A stretch of 64,000 nt of DNA, taken from Ruminococcus callidus ATCC 27760 (GTDB lineage Bacteria; Bacillota; Clostridia; Oscillospirales; Ruminococcaceae). Made by a program: the position numbers and the translations under genes. Each line of letters starts with the position of its first letter. Position 1 is the stretch's first letter. Under the pieces are notes generated by a model. The model was not told the DNA's origin, ran no database searches, and saw nothing but the letters and a program-made list of their open reading frames with translations. Location: assembly GCF_000468015.1 (NCBI RefSeq), contig NZ_KI260408.1, forward strand, positions 28,857-92,856. Direction: 5' to 3'. Positions 43,019 to 52,699 of this stretch are shown piece by piece.

Positions 43019-44086
43019 ATGCAGCATATTATCACGATCCTCATTGCAATTCTCATTTTCGGTTTAATCATCGGCATTCACGAATTTGGACATTTTATCG
43101 TTGCAAAGCTGAACCACATTCAAGTCAATCAATTTGCAATTGGCATGGGACCCAAACTGATTCATTTTCAAAAAGGCGAAACAGAATATTCTCTCCGGTT
43201 GTTTCCAATCGGTGGATTCTGTGCCATGGAAGGCGAGGATCAGTCCAGTGACAATCCTAACGCTTTTGAAAAAAAAGCAGTCTGGCGTAGAATGACGGTA
43301 GTACTTGCCGGTGCATTTATGAATCTGGTTCTGGGATTTCTGCTGATTGCAATTCTGCTGTGCACAGCACAGAAAGTGCCGTCTTTGACAATCGCAAAAT
43401 TTGCGGAAACGACCAATTCTGCCGGAAATACTGTAACTGCATCGGAAAGTGAACGATCCGGCCTGCAAATCGGCGATAAAATTGTTGCAATCGACGGCAG
43501 CCATATTTTTTCCACAACTGATCTGATTTACAAACTGCAAACAACAGATACAGACACCTATGACATTACTGTAAAGCGTGACGGTTCCCGTGTTACCATT
43601 GAAAATGTAACGTTCCATAATGATAACACAGGTGGTCTGCTGGATTTTTCTGTGGAGGGAAAATCTAAAAATCCGGTAAACGTCATCACCTATGCCGCCA
43701 AAGACACAGTGGCAACTGCCAAGCTGATTTGGATGTCATTGATTGAACTGGTCAGCGGAAAATATAGTCTGCAAGACCTTTCTGGTCCTGTCGGAACTGT
43801 CAGTGTCATTGAACAGGCAGCATCTACCGGAGAAAATCTGCTGGAACGGGTGCAGTCTGTCATGAATTTGACAATTTTCATTACAGTAAATGTAGGTGTA
43901 TTCAACCTTTTGCCGATTCCGGGACTGGATGGCAGTCGGTTTGTGTTTCTGTTGATTGAAGCGATTCGACGAAAACCAATTTCAAAAAATCGGGAAGCTA
44001 TGGTTCATTTTATTGGTATGGCAGCACTGTTTCTGCTGATGATTCTGGTAACAGTACAGGATATAGGGCGATTCTTCAAAAATTAG
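43019..44086 (+). CDS. rseP: Site-2 protease RseP/RasP
   Basis: 355 residues from the ATG at 43019 (AAAGGA upstream). Intramembrane zinc protease: zinc site IGIHEFGHFIVAKL, a PDZ domain at about 120-205, and LLPIPGLDGSRFVFLLIEAI with the third ligand in the LDG motif. In Firmicutes it cleaves anti-sigma factors and signal-peptide remnants. The dxr-rseP-ispG order is conserved. Confidence 0.95.
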   Translation: MQHIITILIAILIFGLIIGIHEFGHFIVAKLNHIQVNQFAIGMGPKLIHFQKGETEYSLRLFPIGGFCAMEGEDQSSDNPNAFEKKAVWRRMTVVLAGAFMNLVLGFLLIAILLCTAQKVPSLTIAKFAETTNSAGNTVTASESERSGLQIGDKIVAIDGSHIFSTTDLIYKLQTTDTDTYDITVKRDGSRVTIENVTFHNDNTGGLLDFSVEGKSKNPVNVITYAAKDTVATAKLIWMSLIELVSGKYSLQDLSGPVGTVSVIEQAASTGENLLERVQSVMNLTIFITVNVGVFNLLPIPGLDGSRFVFLLIEAIRRKPISKNREAMVHFIGMAALFLLMILVTVQDIGRFFKN

Positions 44087-44098
44087 GGAGTGACAATC

Positions 44099-45136
44099 AT
44101 GAGAGAAATAAAGCCGGTAAAAGTCGGCAATTGTATACTGGACGGAAAACACATCTACATTCAGTCCATGCTGAACACTCGTTCCGATGATATTGCAGGC
44201 AGTGTTGCACAGGCAGTGGCATTGGAACAGGCAGGCTGTGAAATTGTACGGGCAGCGATTCCAAATCATGAAGCCATTGCATTGATTCCGGCAATCAAGG
44301 AAAAAATCTCGATTCCGTTGGTGGCGGATATTCATTTCGATTACCGACTGGCATTGGAAGCTGCTGAAGCAGGAATCGACAAGATTCGCATCAACCCCGG
44401 CAATATTGGCGGCATGAGCCGTGTTCAGGAAGTCGTCCACGCCTGTCAGGAACGACAGATCCCTATTCGCATTGGTGTAAACTCTGGCTCATTGGAAAAA
44501 GAAATCCTTGCAAAGTACGGTGCTCCGACAGCGGAAGCGTTGGTAGAAAGTGCAATGGGGCATGTACATATGCTGGAAGAATGTGGGTTTGATGATATTG
44601 TCATTTCCATGAAATCTTCCGATGTTAATACCATGATCGATGCTTATCGTCTATGTGCACAGCAGTGCAATTACCCGCTGCATCTGGGCGTTACAGAAGC
44701 TGGAACAGAGCGTATGGGCATGCTGAAATCTGCAATTGGCATTGGCTCGTTGATTCACGACGGCATTGGCGAAACCATTCGGGTATCCCTGACAGAAGAC
44801 CCTGTCAAGGAAATTCGTGCGGCAAGAGATATTTTGAAATGTATTGGGAAGCGTGGCGGACCGCAAATCGTATCCTGTCCTACCTGTGGCCGGACACGAA
44901 TTGATCTGGTAAAAACAGCAAAAGAAGTAGAAGCAGCTCTGGAACATGTAGAGAAAGACATTAAAGTAGCTGTCATGGGCTGCGTTGTAAATGGTCCCGG
45001 AGAAGCCAAAGAAGCAGACATCGGAATTGCCGGTGGTGACGGCTGTGCAATGCTGTTCCGCAAGGGAACAGTTTTACGAAAGGTCGCGGAACAGGACATT
45101 GTTCCGGAACTGATGGCTGAAATTGAGAAACTGTAG
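44099..45136 (+). CDS. ispG: 4-hydroxy-3-methylbut-2-enyl-diphosphate synthase
   Basis: 345 residues from the ATG at 44099; a GTG three codons earlier abuts the AGGGAG and is unlikely. Iron-sulfur enzyme of the methylerythritol phosphate pathway. The cluster cysteines are in IVSCPTCGRTRIDL and MGCVVNGPGEAKEADIGIAG; DIHFDYRLALEAAEAGIDKI binds substrate. Confidence 0.97.
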   Translation: MREIKPVKVGNCILDGKHIYIQSMLNTRSDDIAGSVAQAVALEQAGCEIVRAAIPNHEAIALIPAIKEKISIPLVADIHFDYRLALEAAEAGIDKIRINPGNIGGMSRVQEVVHACQERQIPIRIGVNSGSLEKEILAKYGAPTAEALVESAMGHVHMLEECGFDDIVISMKSSDVNTMIDAYRLCAQQCNYPLHLGVTEAGTERMGMLKSAIGIGSLIHDGIGETIRVSLTEDPVKEIRAARDILKCIGKRGGPQIVSCPTCGRTRIDLVKTAKEVEAALEHVEKDIKVAVMGCVVNGPGEAKEADIGIAGGDGCAMLFRKGTVLRKVAEQDIVPELMAEIEKL

Positions 45137-45147
45137 GAGTGGAACAT

Positions 45148-48100
45148 ATGGATTTGAATTTCGCAGAGTTTCTGGAAGAATATGTCCCGATTATGCCAGA
45201 ATCCATCAAAGACGGTATTTTGAATCGGCTGACATATTCCGAAAACCTGACGAAAATTTCGTTTTATATCACATTTCCCCATCTGGTACCGGCACAGGAT
45301 CTGGTCGCACTGGAACACGAACTGGAAATTCGGCTGGAAATTCATGCTGTTCGTCTGCATCCACGGTATGCCCCAGAATTGTTTTCTATGGCATATTTTC
45401 CGGATCTGGTCATGTTTCTGAAACGGGAAATGACCGTTGTCAACGGTTTTGTTGACGGAGCAGACATTACACGGGAAGATAATACCATTCGAATCCAACT
45501 GCACAACGGCGGCTATGATATTTTGAAAAAGTATCACGTAGCAGATTTCTTTTCCGGTTTGCTGGAAAAAATGTTCTCTACGCCGTTTCATGTGGTATTT
45601 GAAGGGGAAACCAGTGTCAGTGAAGCTGCTTTCCATGAAATGATCTCCAAGGCAGAACAGGAATTACCCAAACATGAAGCTCAACTGCAAACTTCTACAG
45701 CACCTGCTCCGGCAGTAACTCACAGCGATAAGGAAAAGCCAATTGCACAAAGCGTTACTATGAACGAGGATATTCCGGGCATCGTTCCTGGAAGTGCTAT
45801 CCTGATCAAAGGCAGACCGATTCGGGATATTCCTATGCCGATTCGGGAAGCTGTAGAAGTACAGAATCAACGTGTGGTAATCATGGGTGATGTCTTTGCA
45901 ATGGATTCCCGCGAAGTACGGGGAGAGCGAACCATTTTGACCTATCAGATCACAGACGGCACTTACTCGGTATTGGTCAAGATTTTCGATTCCACAGAAA
46001 AAATTGAGAAGCTGCCGTTTCATGAAATCAAAAAGGGAAGTACATTATTGATGATCGGACGGATCGGCTATGATGAATTTGCAAGAGAAGATGTCATGAA
46101 ACCGGAATCTATTGTTGTGGTAAAACGACAGCGGAAAATGGACAATGCCCCCAAGAAACGTGTAGAATTGCATTGCCATACCAACATGTCCCAAATGGAT
46201 GCAGTTACGCCCTGTGGCAAACTGGTAGAACGTGCCCATGAATGGGGACATCCTGCAATTGCAATCACAGACCATGGTATTGCACAGGCATTTCCGGATG
46301 CCATGAATGCGTGGCGTGGCTTTAAGGACAAGAATTTCAAAGTGATTTTCGGCTGCGAAGCCTATGTAGTCAATGACTTGAATCGTCTACTGGTAGTTGA
46401 TAATCCAGAAGACCGAACACTGCAGGACGAAATCATTGTTTTTGATGTGGAAACAACCGGCTTGAGTCCAGCCAATGACCGCCTGACAGAAATTGGTGCA
46501 GTTCGTATGCGTGGCATGCAGGTGGTGGAAACATTCAACACCATGGTAAATCCGGAACGACCGATTCCGGCAAAGATCGTGGAACTGACAGGTATTACGG
46601 ATTCCATGGTAGAAGATGCTCCCAAAGAAGTAGAAGCAATGCGGAAGTTTATTGAATTCTGCGGTGAAAATCCGGTTTTGGCAGCACACAACGCCAATTT
46701 CGATACTTCTTTTGTCCGCAATGTCTGCAAGAGAAATCATATCACATTTGAGTTCGCAACACTGGATACACTGGTACTCTGCAAGAGCATGCTGCCTACT
46801 ATGGCACGCCACAAGCTGGATGGTGTTGCAAAGGCTCTGAAATTGGGAAAGTTCGATCATCATCGGGCATCAGACGATGCACAGATTCTGGCAAAAATTT
46901 ACAAAGAATTGGTCAGCCGTCTGATGCAGACAAAGGGTGCCACAATGCTTTCTGATCTGAACACCAAAACACAGGAAATCGATGTAAAAAAACTGAAATC
47001 GTTTCACCAGATCATTCTGGTACGAAATAATATCGGCTTAAAAAATTTGTACAAGTTGATTTCCTATGGGCATATCGAATGTTTTTACCGAAAGCCATTG
47101 ATCCCCAAATCAGTGTTGATGCAGTATCGGGAGGGCTTGATTTTCGGCAGTGCCTGCGAAGCCGGCGAACTCTTCCGAGCATTCGTGGAAGAGAAACCGC
47201 ATGAGGAAATTGTGAAACTGGCAAAGTTCTATGACTATCTGGAAATCCAGCCGGCAGGGAATAATGCTTTCATGATTCGAAACGGTACTGCTGCCAATAT
47301 GGAACAATTGCAGGAATACAACCGCAAAATTGTTGCACTGGGTGATGAACTGGGAATTCCGGTTTGTGCAACCTGTGACGTGCACTTCATGGACAAGGAA
47401 GATGCCATTTACCGCGAGATCCTGCAAGCCGGACAAGGCTATGACGATGCAAAATTTCAGCCGCCGCTGTATCTGCGTACCACGGAAGAAATGCTGGAAG
47501 AATTCTCCTATCTTGGTGAAGAAAAGGCATACGAAATTGTTGTTACCAACACCAATGCCATTGCAGATCAAATTGAACACATTCAGCCGTTCCCGAACGG
47601 TACCTTTACGCCGACCATTGACGGTGCCGAGGAAGATTTGGTGCGAATCACCAATACTAAGGCAAAGGAAATCTATGGTGACCCATTGCCGGAACTGGTA
47701 GAAAAGCGACTGAACCGCGAACTCTCCTCTATCATCAAACATGGTTTTTCTGTGCTGTATATCATTGCACAGAAATTGGTTTGGGATAGCGTAGACCATG
47801 GGTATCAAGTTGGTTCCCGTGGTTCTGTTGGCTCCTCTTTTGTGGCATCTATGGCAGGAATTTCCGAAGTCAACCCGTTGGCACCACACTACGTCTGCCC
47901 CAAGTGTAAACATAGCGAGTTTATCACAGACGGCAGCATTGGTTCCGGCTTTGACCTTCCTCCAAAAAACTGTCCGGAATGCGGTACGGAAATGAATCGG
48001 GACGGACATGATATTCCTTTCGAAACATTCTTGGGATTCGACGGCGACAAGGCTCCGGATATTGACTTGAACTTCTCCAGTGAATACCAATCATCCGCTC

Positions 48101-49485
48101 ACCGTTACACGGAAGAACTTTTCGGACGAGATAACGTGTTCAAAGCAGGAACCATTTCCGCTGTCGCCGACAAAACAGCCTATGGTTACGTGAAAAAATA
48201 TCTGGAAGAAAAGGGATTGCAGTATAGTCCTACTGAGATCAACCGACTGTCGATCGGCTGTACGGGTATCAAACGAACAACTGGTCAGCACCCCGGCGGC
48301 ATGGTTGTTGTCCCCAGCGATTATGATGTATATGACTTCACGCCGGTACAGCACCCTGCGGACGATGCCGAATCTGAAATTCTGACAACACACTTCGACT
48401 TCCATTCGCTCCACGATACCATTTTGAAACTGGACGAACTGGGGCATGTCGTACCGACCATGTATAAGCACTTGGAAGATGCCACTGGTATCTTGATTCA
48501 CAATGTTCCCACAACAGATCCCAAGGTCATTCAAATGTGTACCGATGCTTCTGTTCTGGGCGTTACACCAGAAGAAATCTACTGCCAGACGGGAAGCCTT
48601 GGCATTCCGGAAATGGGAACCGGCTTCACCATTCAGATGCTGCTGGACTCCAAACCGAAAAAATTCAGCGACTTCCTGCAAGTCAGCGGACTTTCCCACG
48701 GTACTGACGTATGGCTTGGAAATGCCAAAGACTTGATCGATAACGGCACCTGTACCATTTCTGACGTAATCGGTACCCGTGACAGCATTATGACCTATCT
48801 GCTGCACAAAGGCGTTGAGCCGAAACAGGCATTCCAGATCATGGAGGACACCCGAAAGGGAAAAGCCCCCAAGACTTTTACACCGGAACGTGTACAAATG
48901 CTGAAAGATCACAATGTGCCGCAATGGTATATTGACAGCTGTCTGAAAATTAAGTACATGTTCCCGAAAGCCCATGCAGCAGCGTATGTTACTGCTGCCA
49001 TTAAACTGGGTTGGTTCAAGCTGTATCACCCATTGGCGTATTATGCGGTGTATTTCAGTACTCGCGGTGATGATTTCGATGCAATTCTGGCGTTGCAGGG
49101 CAAGGAAGCTGTTCGGGCAAAAATCGAAGAACTCAAGGAAAAGGGGAATGACCGTTCCAAAAAAGAATCTGATTTGCTGGATACGCTGCTGATTGTCAAT
49201 GAGATGCTTAGCCGCGGCTGCGAATTCCTGCCTATTGATCTCTACAAGTCTCATGCTACAAAGTATCTGGTAGAAGATCATAAAATCCGGATTCCGTTCA
49301 GTGCGATTCCGGGCATTGGTATTTCAGCTGCACAGAACTTGTATGAAACAGCACAAAAGCGGGATTTCATTTCTATTGAAGAGTTTCAGACACAAAGTGG
49401 TGCATCAAAAACAATAATTGAAACGTTGGAACGGTTGAATGCTATGGGCGATTTACCGAAATCCAGTCAGATGTCACTGTTTTAA
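45148..49485 (+). CDS. polC: DNA polymerase III alpha subunit, PolC type
   Basis: 1445 residues from the ATG at 45148, eight bases after AGGAG. The Gram-positive replicative polymerase. After an N-terminal domain and an OB fold, a PHP domain starts near residue 337 (RVELHCHTNMSQMDAVTPCG) and is split by a DEDDh proofreading exonuclease from about 430 (VFDVETTGLSPANDRLTEIG). The polymerase core has GSRGSVGSSFVASMAG, a Cys4 zinc site (CPKCKHSEF, CPECGTEM, about 915-950), and the catalytic DIDLNFSSEYQ near 971. Length and order are normal. Confidence 0.98.
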   Translation: MDLNFAEFLEEYVPIMPESIKDGILNRLTYSENLTKISFYITFPHLVPAQDLVALEHELEIRLEIHAVRLHPRYAPELFSMAYFPDLVMFLKREMTVVNGFVDGADITREDNTIRIQLHNGGYDILKKYHVADFFSGLLEKMFSTPFHVVFEGETSVSEAAFHEMISKAEQELPKHEAQLQTSTAPAPAVTHSDKEKPIAQSVTMNEDIPGIVPGSAILIKGRPIRDIPMPIREAVEVQNQRVVIMGDVFAMDSREVRGERTILTYQITDGTYSVLVKIFDSTEKIEKLPFHEIKKGSTLLMIGRIGYDEFAREDVMKPESIVVVKRQRKMDNAPKKRVELHCHTNMSQMDAVTPCGKLVERAHEWGHPAIAITDHGIAQAFPDAMNAWRGFKDKNFKVIFGCEAYVVNDLNRLLVVDNPEDRTLQDEIIVFDVETTGLSPANDRLTEIGAVRMRGMQVVETFNTMVNPERPIPAKIVELTGITDSMVEDAPKEVEAMRKFIEFCGENPVLAAHNANFDTSFVRNVCKRNHITFEFATLDTLVLCKSMLPTMARHKLDGVAKALKLGKFDHHRASDDAQILAKIYKELVSRLMQTKGATMLSDLNTKTQEIDVKKLKSFHQIILVRNNIGLKNLYKLISYGHIECFYRKPLIPKSVLMQYREGLIFGSACEAGELFRAFVEEKPHEEIVKLAKFYDYLEIQPAGNNAFMIRNGTAANMEQLQEYNRKIVALGDELGIPVCATCDVHFMDKEDAIYREILQAGQGYDDAKFQPPLYLRTTEEMLEEFSYLGEEKAYEIVVTNTNAIADQIEHIQPFPNGTFTPTIDGAEEDLVRITNTKAKEIYGDPLPELVEKRLNRELSSIIKHGFSVLYIIAQKLVWDSVDHGYQVGSRGSVGSSFVASMAGISEVNPLAPHYVCPKCKHSEFITDGSIGSGFDLPPKNCPECGTEMNRDGHDIPFETFLGFDGDKAPDIDLNFSSEYQSSAHRYTEELFGRDNVFKAGTISAVADKTAYGYVKKYLEEKGLQYSPTEINRLSIGCTGIKRTTGQHPGGMVVVPSDYDVYDFTPVQHPADDAESEILTTHFDFHSLHDTILKLDELGHVVPTMYKHLEDATGILIHNVPTTDPKVIQMCTDASVLGVTPEEIYCQTGSLGIPEMGTGFTIQMLLDSKPKKFSDFLQVSGLSHGTDVWLGNAKDLIDNGTCTISDVIGTRDSIMTYLLHKGVEPKQAFQIMEDTRKGKAPKTFTPERVQMLKDHNVPQWYIDSCLKIKYMFPKAHAAAYVTAAIKLGWFKLYHPLAYYAVYFSTRGDDFDAILALQGKEAVRAKIEELKEKGNDRSKKESDLLDTLLIVNEMLSRGCEFLPIDLYKSHATKYLVEDHKIRIPFSAIPGIGISAAQNLYETAQKRDFISIEEFQTQSGASKTIIETLERLNAMGDLPKSSQMSLF

Positions 49486-49495
49486 GAAATTTGTC

Positions 49496-49524
49496 TTGAC
49501 TTTATTCGTTTTATGTGATATTAT
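49496..49524 (+). promoter_or_regulatory. Promoter of the his operon
   Basis: TTGACT (49496-49501), 17 bases, TATTAT (49519-49524), about 40 bases before hisZ. There is no room for a T-box or other long leader. Confidence 0.72.
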
Positions 49525-49562
49525 GCTATTATAGTAGCATACTAAAGCATTAGGAGAGCTGT

Positions 49563-50759
49563 ATGAGAAAATATGATTTGATTACCCCTGAGGGGACAAA
49601 AGATTTTTTATTTGAAGAATGTTATGTGCGTCGTGAAATCGAGCAGAATCTACATGACTTGTTTCACAGCAAAGGCTATTCGGAACTTACTACACCGGGA
49701 TTGGAATTTTTCGATGTGTTCCAGTCAGAATCCGGTCACTATCCGCAGGAACGACTGTATAAGCTGACCGACAGCAAGGGACGCTTGCTGGTACTCCGTC
49801 CGGAATCTACCATGCCGATTGCACGCGTCACAGCAACCCGTCTGCGAGATGCATCATTACCGCTGCGACTGTGCTATACTCAGTCAGTGTATCGCTTTGA
49901 ACCTGCACTCAAAGGCAGAAGCGATGAAATCACACAGGCAGGTATTGAACTACTGGGTTCATCTTCCTATCTGGCAGATGTGGAAATGATTACCACAGCC
50001 ATTGAGGCACTGGATTCGTTCGGCAGTGACCATGTGAGCTTCTCTTTGGAACTGGGTGATGCCGGTGTATTTAAGGAACTGATGCGGGAACTGCATGCCA
50101 CACCGGAAGAACGGGAAAATATCCGTTATTTGATTGAAACAAAAAACTATCCGGCATTGAACGACGTGCTGGACACCATGGATGATGTGAAAGTTGCTGC
50201 TGCACTGAAGAAACTGCCGGCACTGTTTGGCGGTGAAGAAGTGTTTGAAAAGGCTTCACAGCTTTATTCCAATCAGCGAATCGATGAAATCCTTATGGAT
50301 CTGAAGAAACTGTATAATGACATTTCCACCGTAATCGGAAAAGGTCGTCTGACTGTCGATCTGGGTATGGTCAATAATGCTGACTACTATACCGGTGTCA
50401 TCATCAAGGGCTATCTGGAAGGCTACGGAGAAGAAGTACTCTCCGGCGGACGGTACAATAAACTGCTGTCTGATTTTGGTTATGACATTCCGGCAACCGG
50501 CTTTGCAGTCAATGTCGATGCTGTGGCAAATGTCCGCATGAAGGATCGCCCTGTTGTCCTGAAGCCGGCAGATGCTGTCATTTTTGCAGCAACTGGCTAT
50601 GAAATGAAAGCCGCAAAGGTTTCACAGGAATTACGCAGCCGCGGACAGGTTGTTGAATTTGCATTCTTCGACAGTCTGGAACTGGTGCGGGAATATGCAC
50701 GGGAAAATAAAATCGGAAAAGTCGTTGTTGTAGATGAAGAAATTACGGAGGTAGAATAA
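49563..50759 (+). CDS. hisZ: ATP phosphoribosyltransferase regulatory subunit
   Basis: 398 residues. HisZ is a histidyl-tRNA synthetase paralogue that activates short HisG. YDLITPEGTKDFLFEE, LLVLRPESTMPIARV and the class II fold resemble HisS, but the anticodon-binding domain is reduced and hisG follows immediately, so HisZ rather than a synthetase. The stop abuts the hisG ATG. Confidence 0.92.
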   Translation: MRKYDLITPEGTKDFLFEECYVRREIEQNLHDLFHSKGYSELTTPGLEFFDVFQSESGHYPQERLYKLTDSKGRLLVLRPESTMPIARVTATRLRDASLPLRLCYTQSVYRFEPALKGRSDEITQAGIELLGSSSYLADVEMITTAIEALDSFGSDHVSFSLELGDAGVFKELMRELHATPEERENIRYLIETKNYPALNDVLDTMDDVKVAAALKKLPALFGGEEVFEKASQLYSNQRIDEILMDLKKLYNDISTVIGKGRLTVDLGMVNNADYYTGVIIKGYLEGYGEEVLSGGRYNKLLSDFGYDIPATGFAVNVDAVANVRMKDRPVVLKPADAVIFAATGYEMKAAKVSQELRSRGQVVEFAFFDSLELVREYARENKIGKVVVVDEEITEVE

Positions 50760-51395
50760 ATGGCAAAGCCGCTTAGAATTGCATTGACAAAAGGCAGACT
50801 GGAAAAAGATACTGTCGGACTGCTGGAACGGTTGGGCTATGATTGTACCGCTGTACGAGAAAAAGGTCGCCGCCTGATCCTGCCGATTCCGGACGGCAAC
50901 ATGGAAGTCGTTCTGGCAAAGGCAAATGACGTCATCACCTATGTAGAACATGGCGTTTGTGATATGGGCGTTGTGGGAAAAGACACCATTATTGAAATGC
51001 AGGGCAAATTTTTCGAACTGGTTGATTTGGGATTTGGCAGATGTAAATTTGCTCTGGCATGCAAAAAAGGAACAGATTTTTACAGCGGCTTCGGCGTAAA
51101 GTGCATTGCGACCAAGTATCCAAATGTTGCACGCCGCTTTTTTGAAAGCAAAGGCATGGACGTTGATATTGTAAAAATTGAAGGTTCCGTGGAACTGGCA
51201 CCGCTGCTGGGACTGGCAGACGGCATTGTAGACATTGTAGAAACCGGCGTTACCCTTCGAGAAAACGGCTTGGAAGTGGTAGAAGATGTCGTTCCGATCT
51301 CTGCACGTCTGATTGCCAATACCGTTAGTCTAAAGCTGCGGCAGACAGAAATTGAAGCTTTGATTCAGAAAATTGAGGAGGCTTTATCAAAATGA
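50760..51395 (+). CDS. hisG: ATP phosphoribosyltransferase, short form
   Basis: 211 residues, the short HisG that needs HisZ. First step of histidine synthesis. LRIALTKGRLEKDTVGLLER, GVCDMGVVGKDTI and the PRPP loop VDIVETGVTLRENGLEVVED. GGAGG lies in the end of hisZ. The stop overlaps hisD (ATGA). Confidence 0.96.
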   Translation: MAKPLRIALTKGRLEKDTVGLLERLGYDCTAVREKGRRLILPIPDGNMEVVLAKANDVITYVEHGVCDMGVVGKDTIIEMQGKFFELVDLGFGRCKFALACKKGTDFYSGFGVKCIATKYPNVARRFFESKGMDVDIVKIEGSVELAPLLGLADGIVDIVETGVTLRENGLEVVEDVVPISARLIANTVSLKLRQTEIEALIQKIEEALSK

Positions 51396-52699
51396 TTACC
51401 ATGAAAACCATTAACGCCAGCGATCTGGCACAGCGTGATGCATTTTTCACCAGCTTGGACAAGCGTACCGGTGAAACCAACCAGCGTGTTACGGAAACTG
51501 TCAGCGAAATTATCCGCACAGTCAAAGAGGGCGGCGATCAGGCAGTCAAAAATTACACCTTGAAATTCGACGGCAGTTTGCCGGAATATTACGAAGTGCC
51601 CCGCGATGTCATCAATGACGCAATGACAGAAGCTGATCCGGCATTTGTAGATGCCATGCTGAACGCTATTGAAAATGTTCGCGATTTCCACCAGCGTCAG
51701 GTACAGGAAGGCTTTATCCACGCACTGCCGAATGGTGTGATTCTGGGACAGCGTGTCCGCGGTCTGGAACGTGTTGGTCTGTATGTGCCGGGCGGTACGG
51801 CTGCTTATCCCTCCAGCGTTATCATGAACGCAGTGCCGGCAAAAATTGCTGGCGTTAAGGAAATTATCATGGTAACACCGCCCTGCAAGGACGGCACACC
51901 GAATCCGGATATTCTGGTAGCAGCCGGACTTTGTGGGGTAGACCGTGTATTCCTCTCCGGCGGTGCACAGGCAATTGCAGCACTGGCTTATGGTACAGAA
52001 GAAATCCCGAAGGTGGATAAAATTGTCGGACCAGGCAACATCTTTGTGGCAACTGCCAAGAAGCTGCTGTACGGTGTTGTAGATATTGATATGATCGCAG
52101 GTCCCAGTGAAGTTCTGGTTATGGCAGATGAAACCGCTGACCCGAAATTTGTTGCCGCAGATCTGATGTCACAGGCAGAGCACGACGTACTGGCTTCTGC
52201 AATTCTGGTAACTACCAGTGCAGAACTGGCAGAAAAGGTACAAGCAGAAATCAATCGTCAGGTGCAGTATCTTTCCCGCAAGGAAATCATTGAGAAATCG
52301 ATGAATGAATATGGTGCAGTTCTGCTGTGCAATACCCGTGAAGAAGCCACTGTTCTGGCAAATATGGTTGCACCGGAACACTTGGAAGTACTTATGGAAA
52401 GCCCCATGGAACTGCTGGGAGCACTGGACAATGCCGGTTCGGTATTTCTGGGAGCATATGCATCGGAACCGCTGGGCGATTACTACGCTGGTCCGAACCA
52501 CGTTCTGCCCACCAGCGGAACGGCACGGTTCTTCTCTCCACTGGGCGTACAGAGCTTTACCAAACGTTCCAGCTACACCTACTATACCAAGGACGCTCTG
52601 CATGCAGCTAAGGACGATATTGTGCTGATTGCAAACAAGGAAGGCCTGACCGCACACGCCAATGCAATTACGGTGCGGTTTGAGAAGGAAGAAAAGTAA
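51392..52699 (+). CDS. hisD: Histidinol dehydrogenase
   Basis: 435 residues. Oxidises histidinol to histidine, the last two steps. GLYVPGGTAAYPSSVIMNAV, DMIAGPSEVLV, the zinc ligands in DLMSQAEHDVLASAIL, and GPNHVLPTSGTARFFSPL. The stop shares one base with the start of the mrr gene. Confidence 0.97.
   Translation: MITMKTINASDLAQRDAFFTSLDKRTGETNQRVTETVSEIIRTVKEGGDQAVKNYTLKFDGSLPEYYEVPRDVINDAMTEADPAFVDAMLNAIENVRDFHQRQVQEGFIHALPNGVILGQRVRGLERVGLYVPGGTAAYPSSVIMNAVPAKIAGVKEIIMVTPPCKDGTPNPDILVAAGLCGVDRVFLSGGAQAIAALAYGTEEIPKVDKIVGPGNIFVATAKKLLYGVVDIDMIAGPSEVLVMADETADPKFVAADLMSQAEHDVLASAILVTTSAELAEKVQAEINRQVQYLSRKEIIEKSMNEYGAVLLCNTREEATVLANMVAPEHLEVLMESPMELLGALDNAGSVFLGAYASEPLGDYYAGPNHVLPTSGTARFFSPLGVQSFTKRSSYTYYTKDALHAAKDDIVLIANKEGLTAHANAITVRFEKEEK

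Noticed and set aside
47110-49281. Two long minus-strand frames opposite polC
   Set aside because: Antisense to conserved polymerase motifs, no ribosome site, no recognisable domain.
49486-49562. Regulatory leader for the his operon
   Set aside because: The promoter is only about 40 bases from hisZ and no antiterminator or histidine-rich leader peptide is seen.
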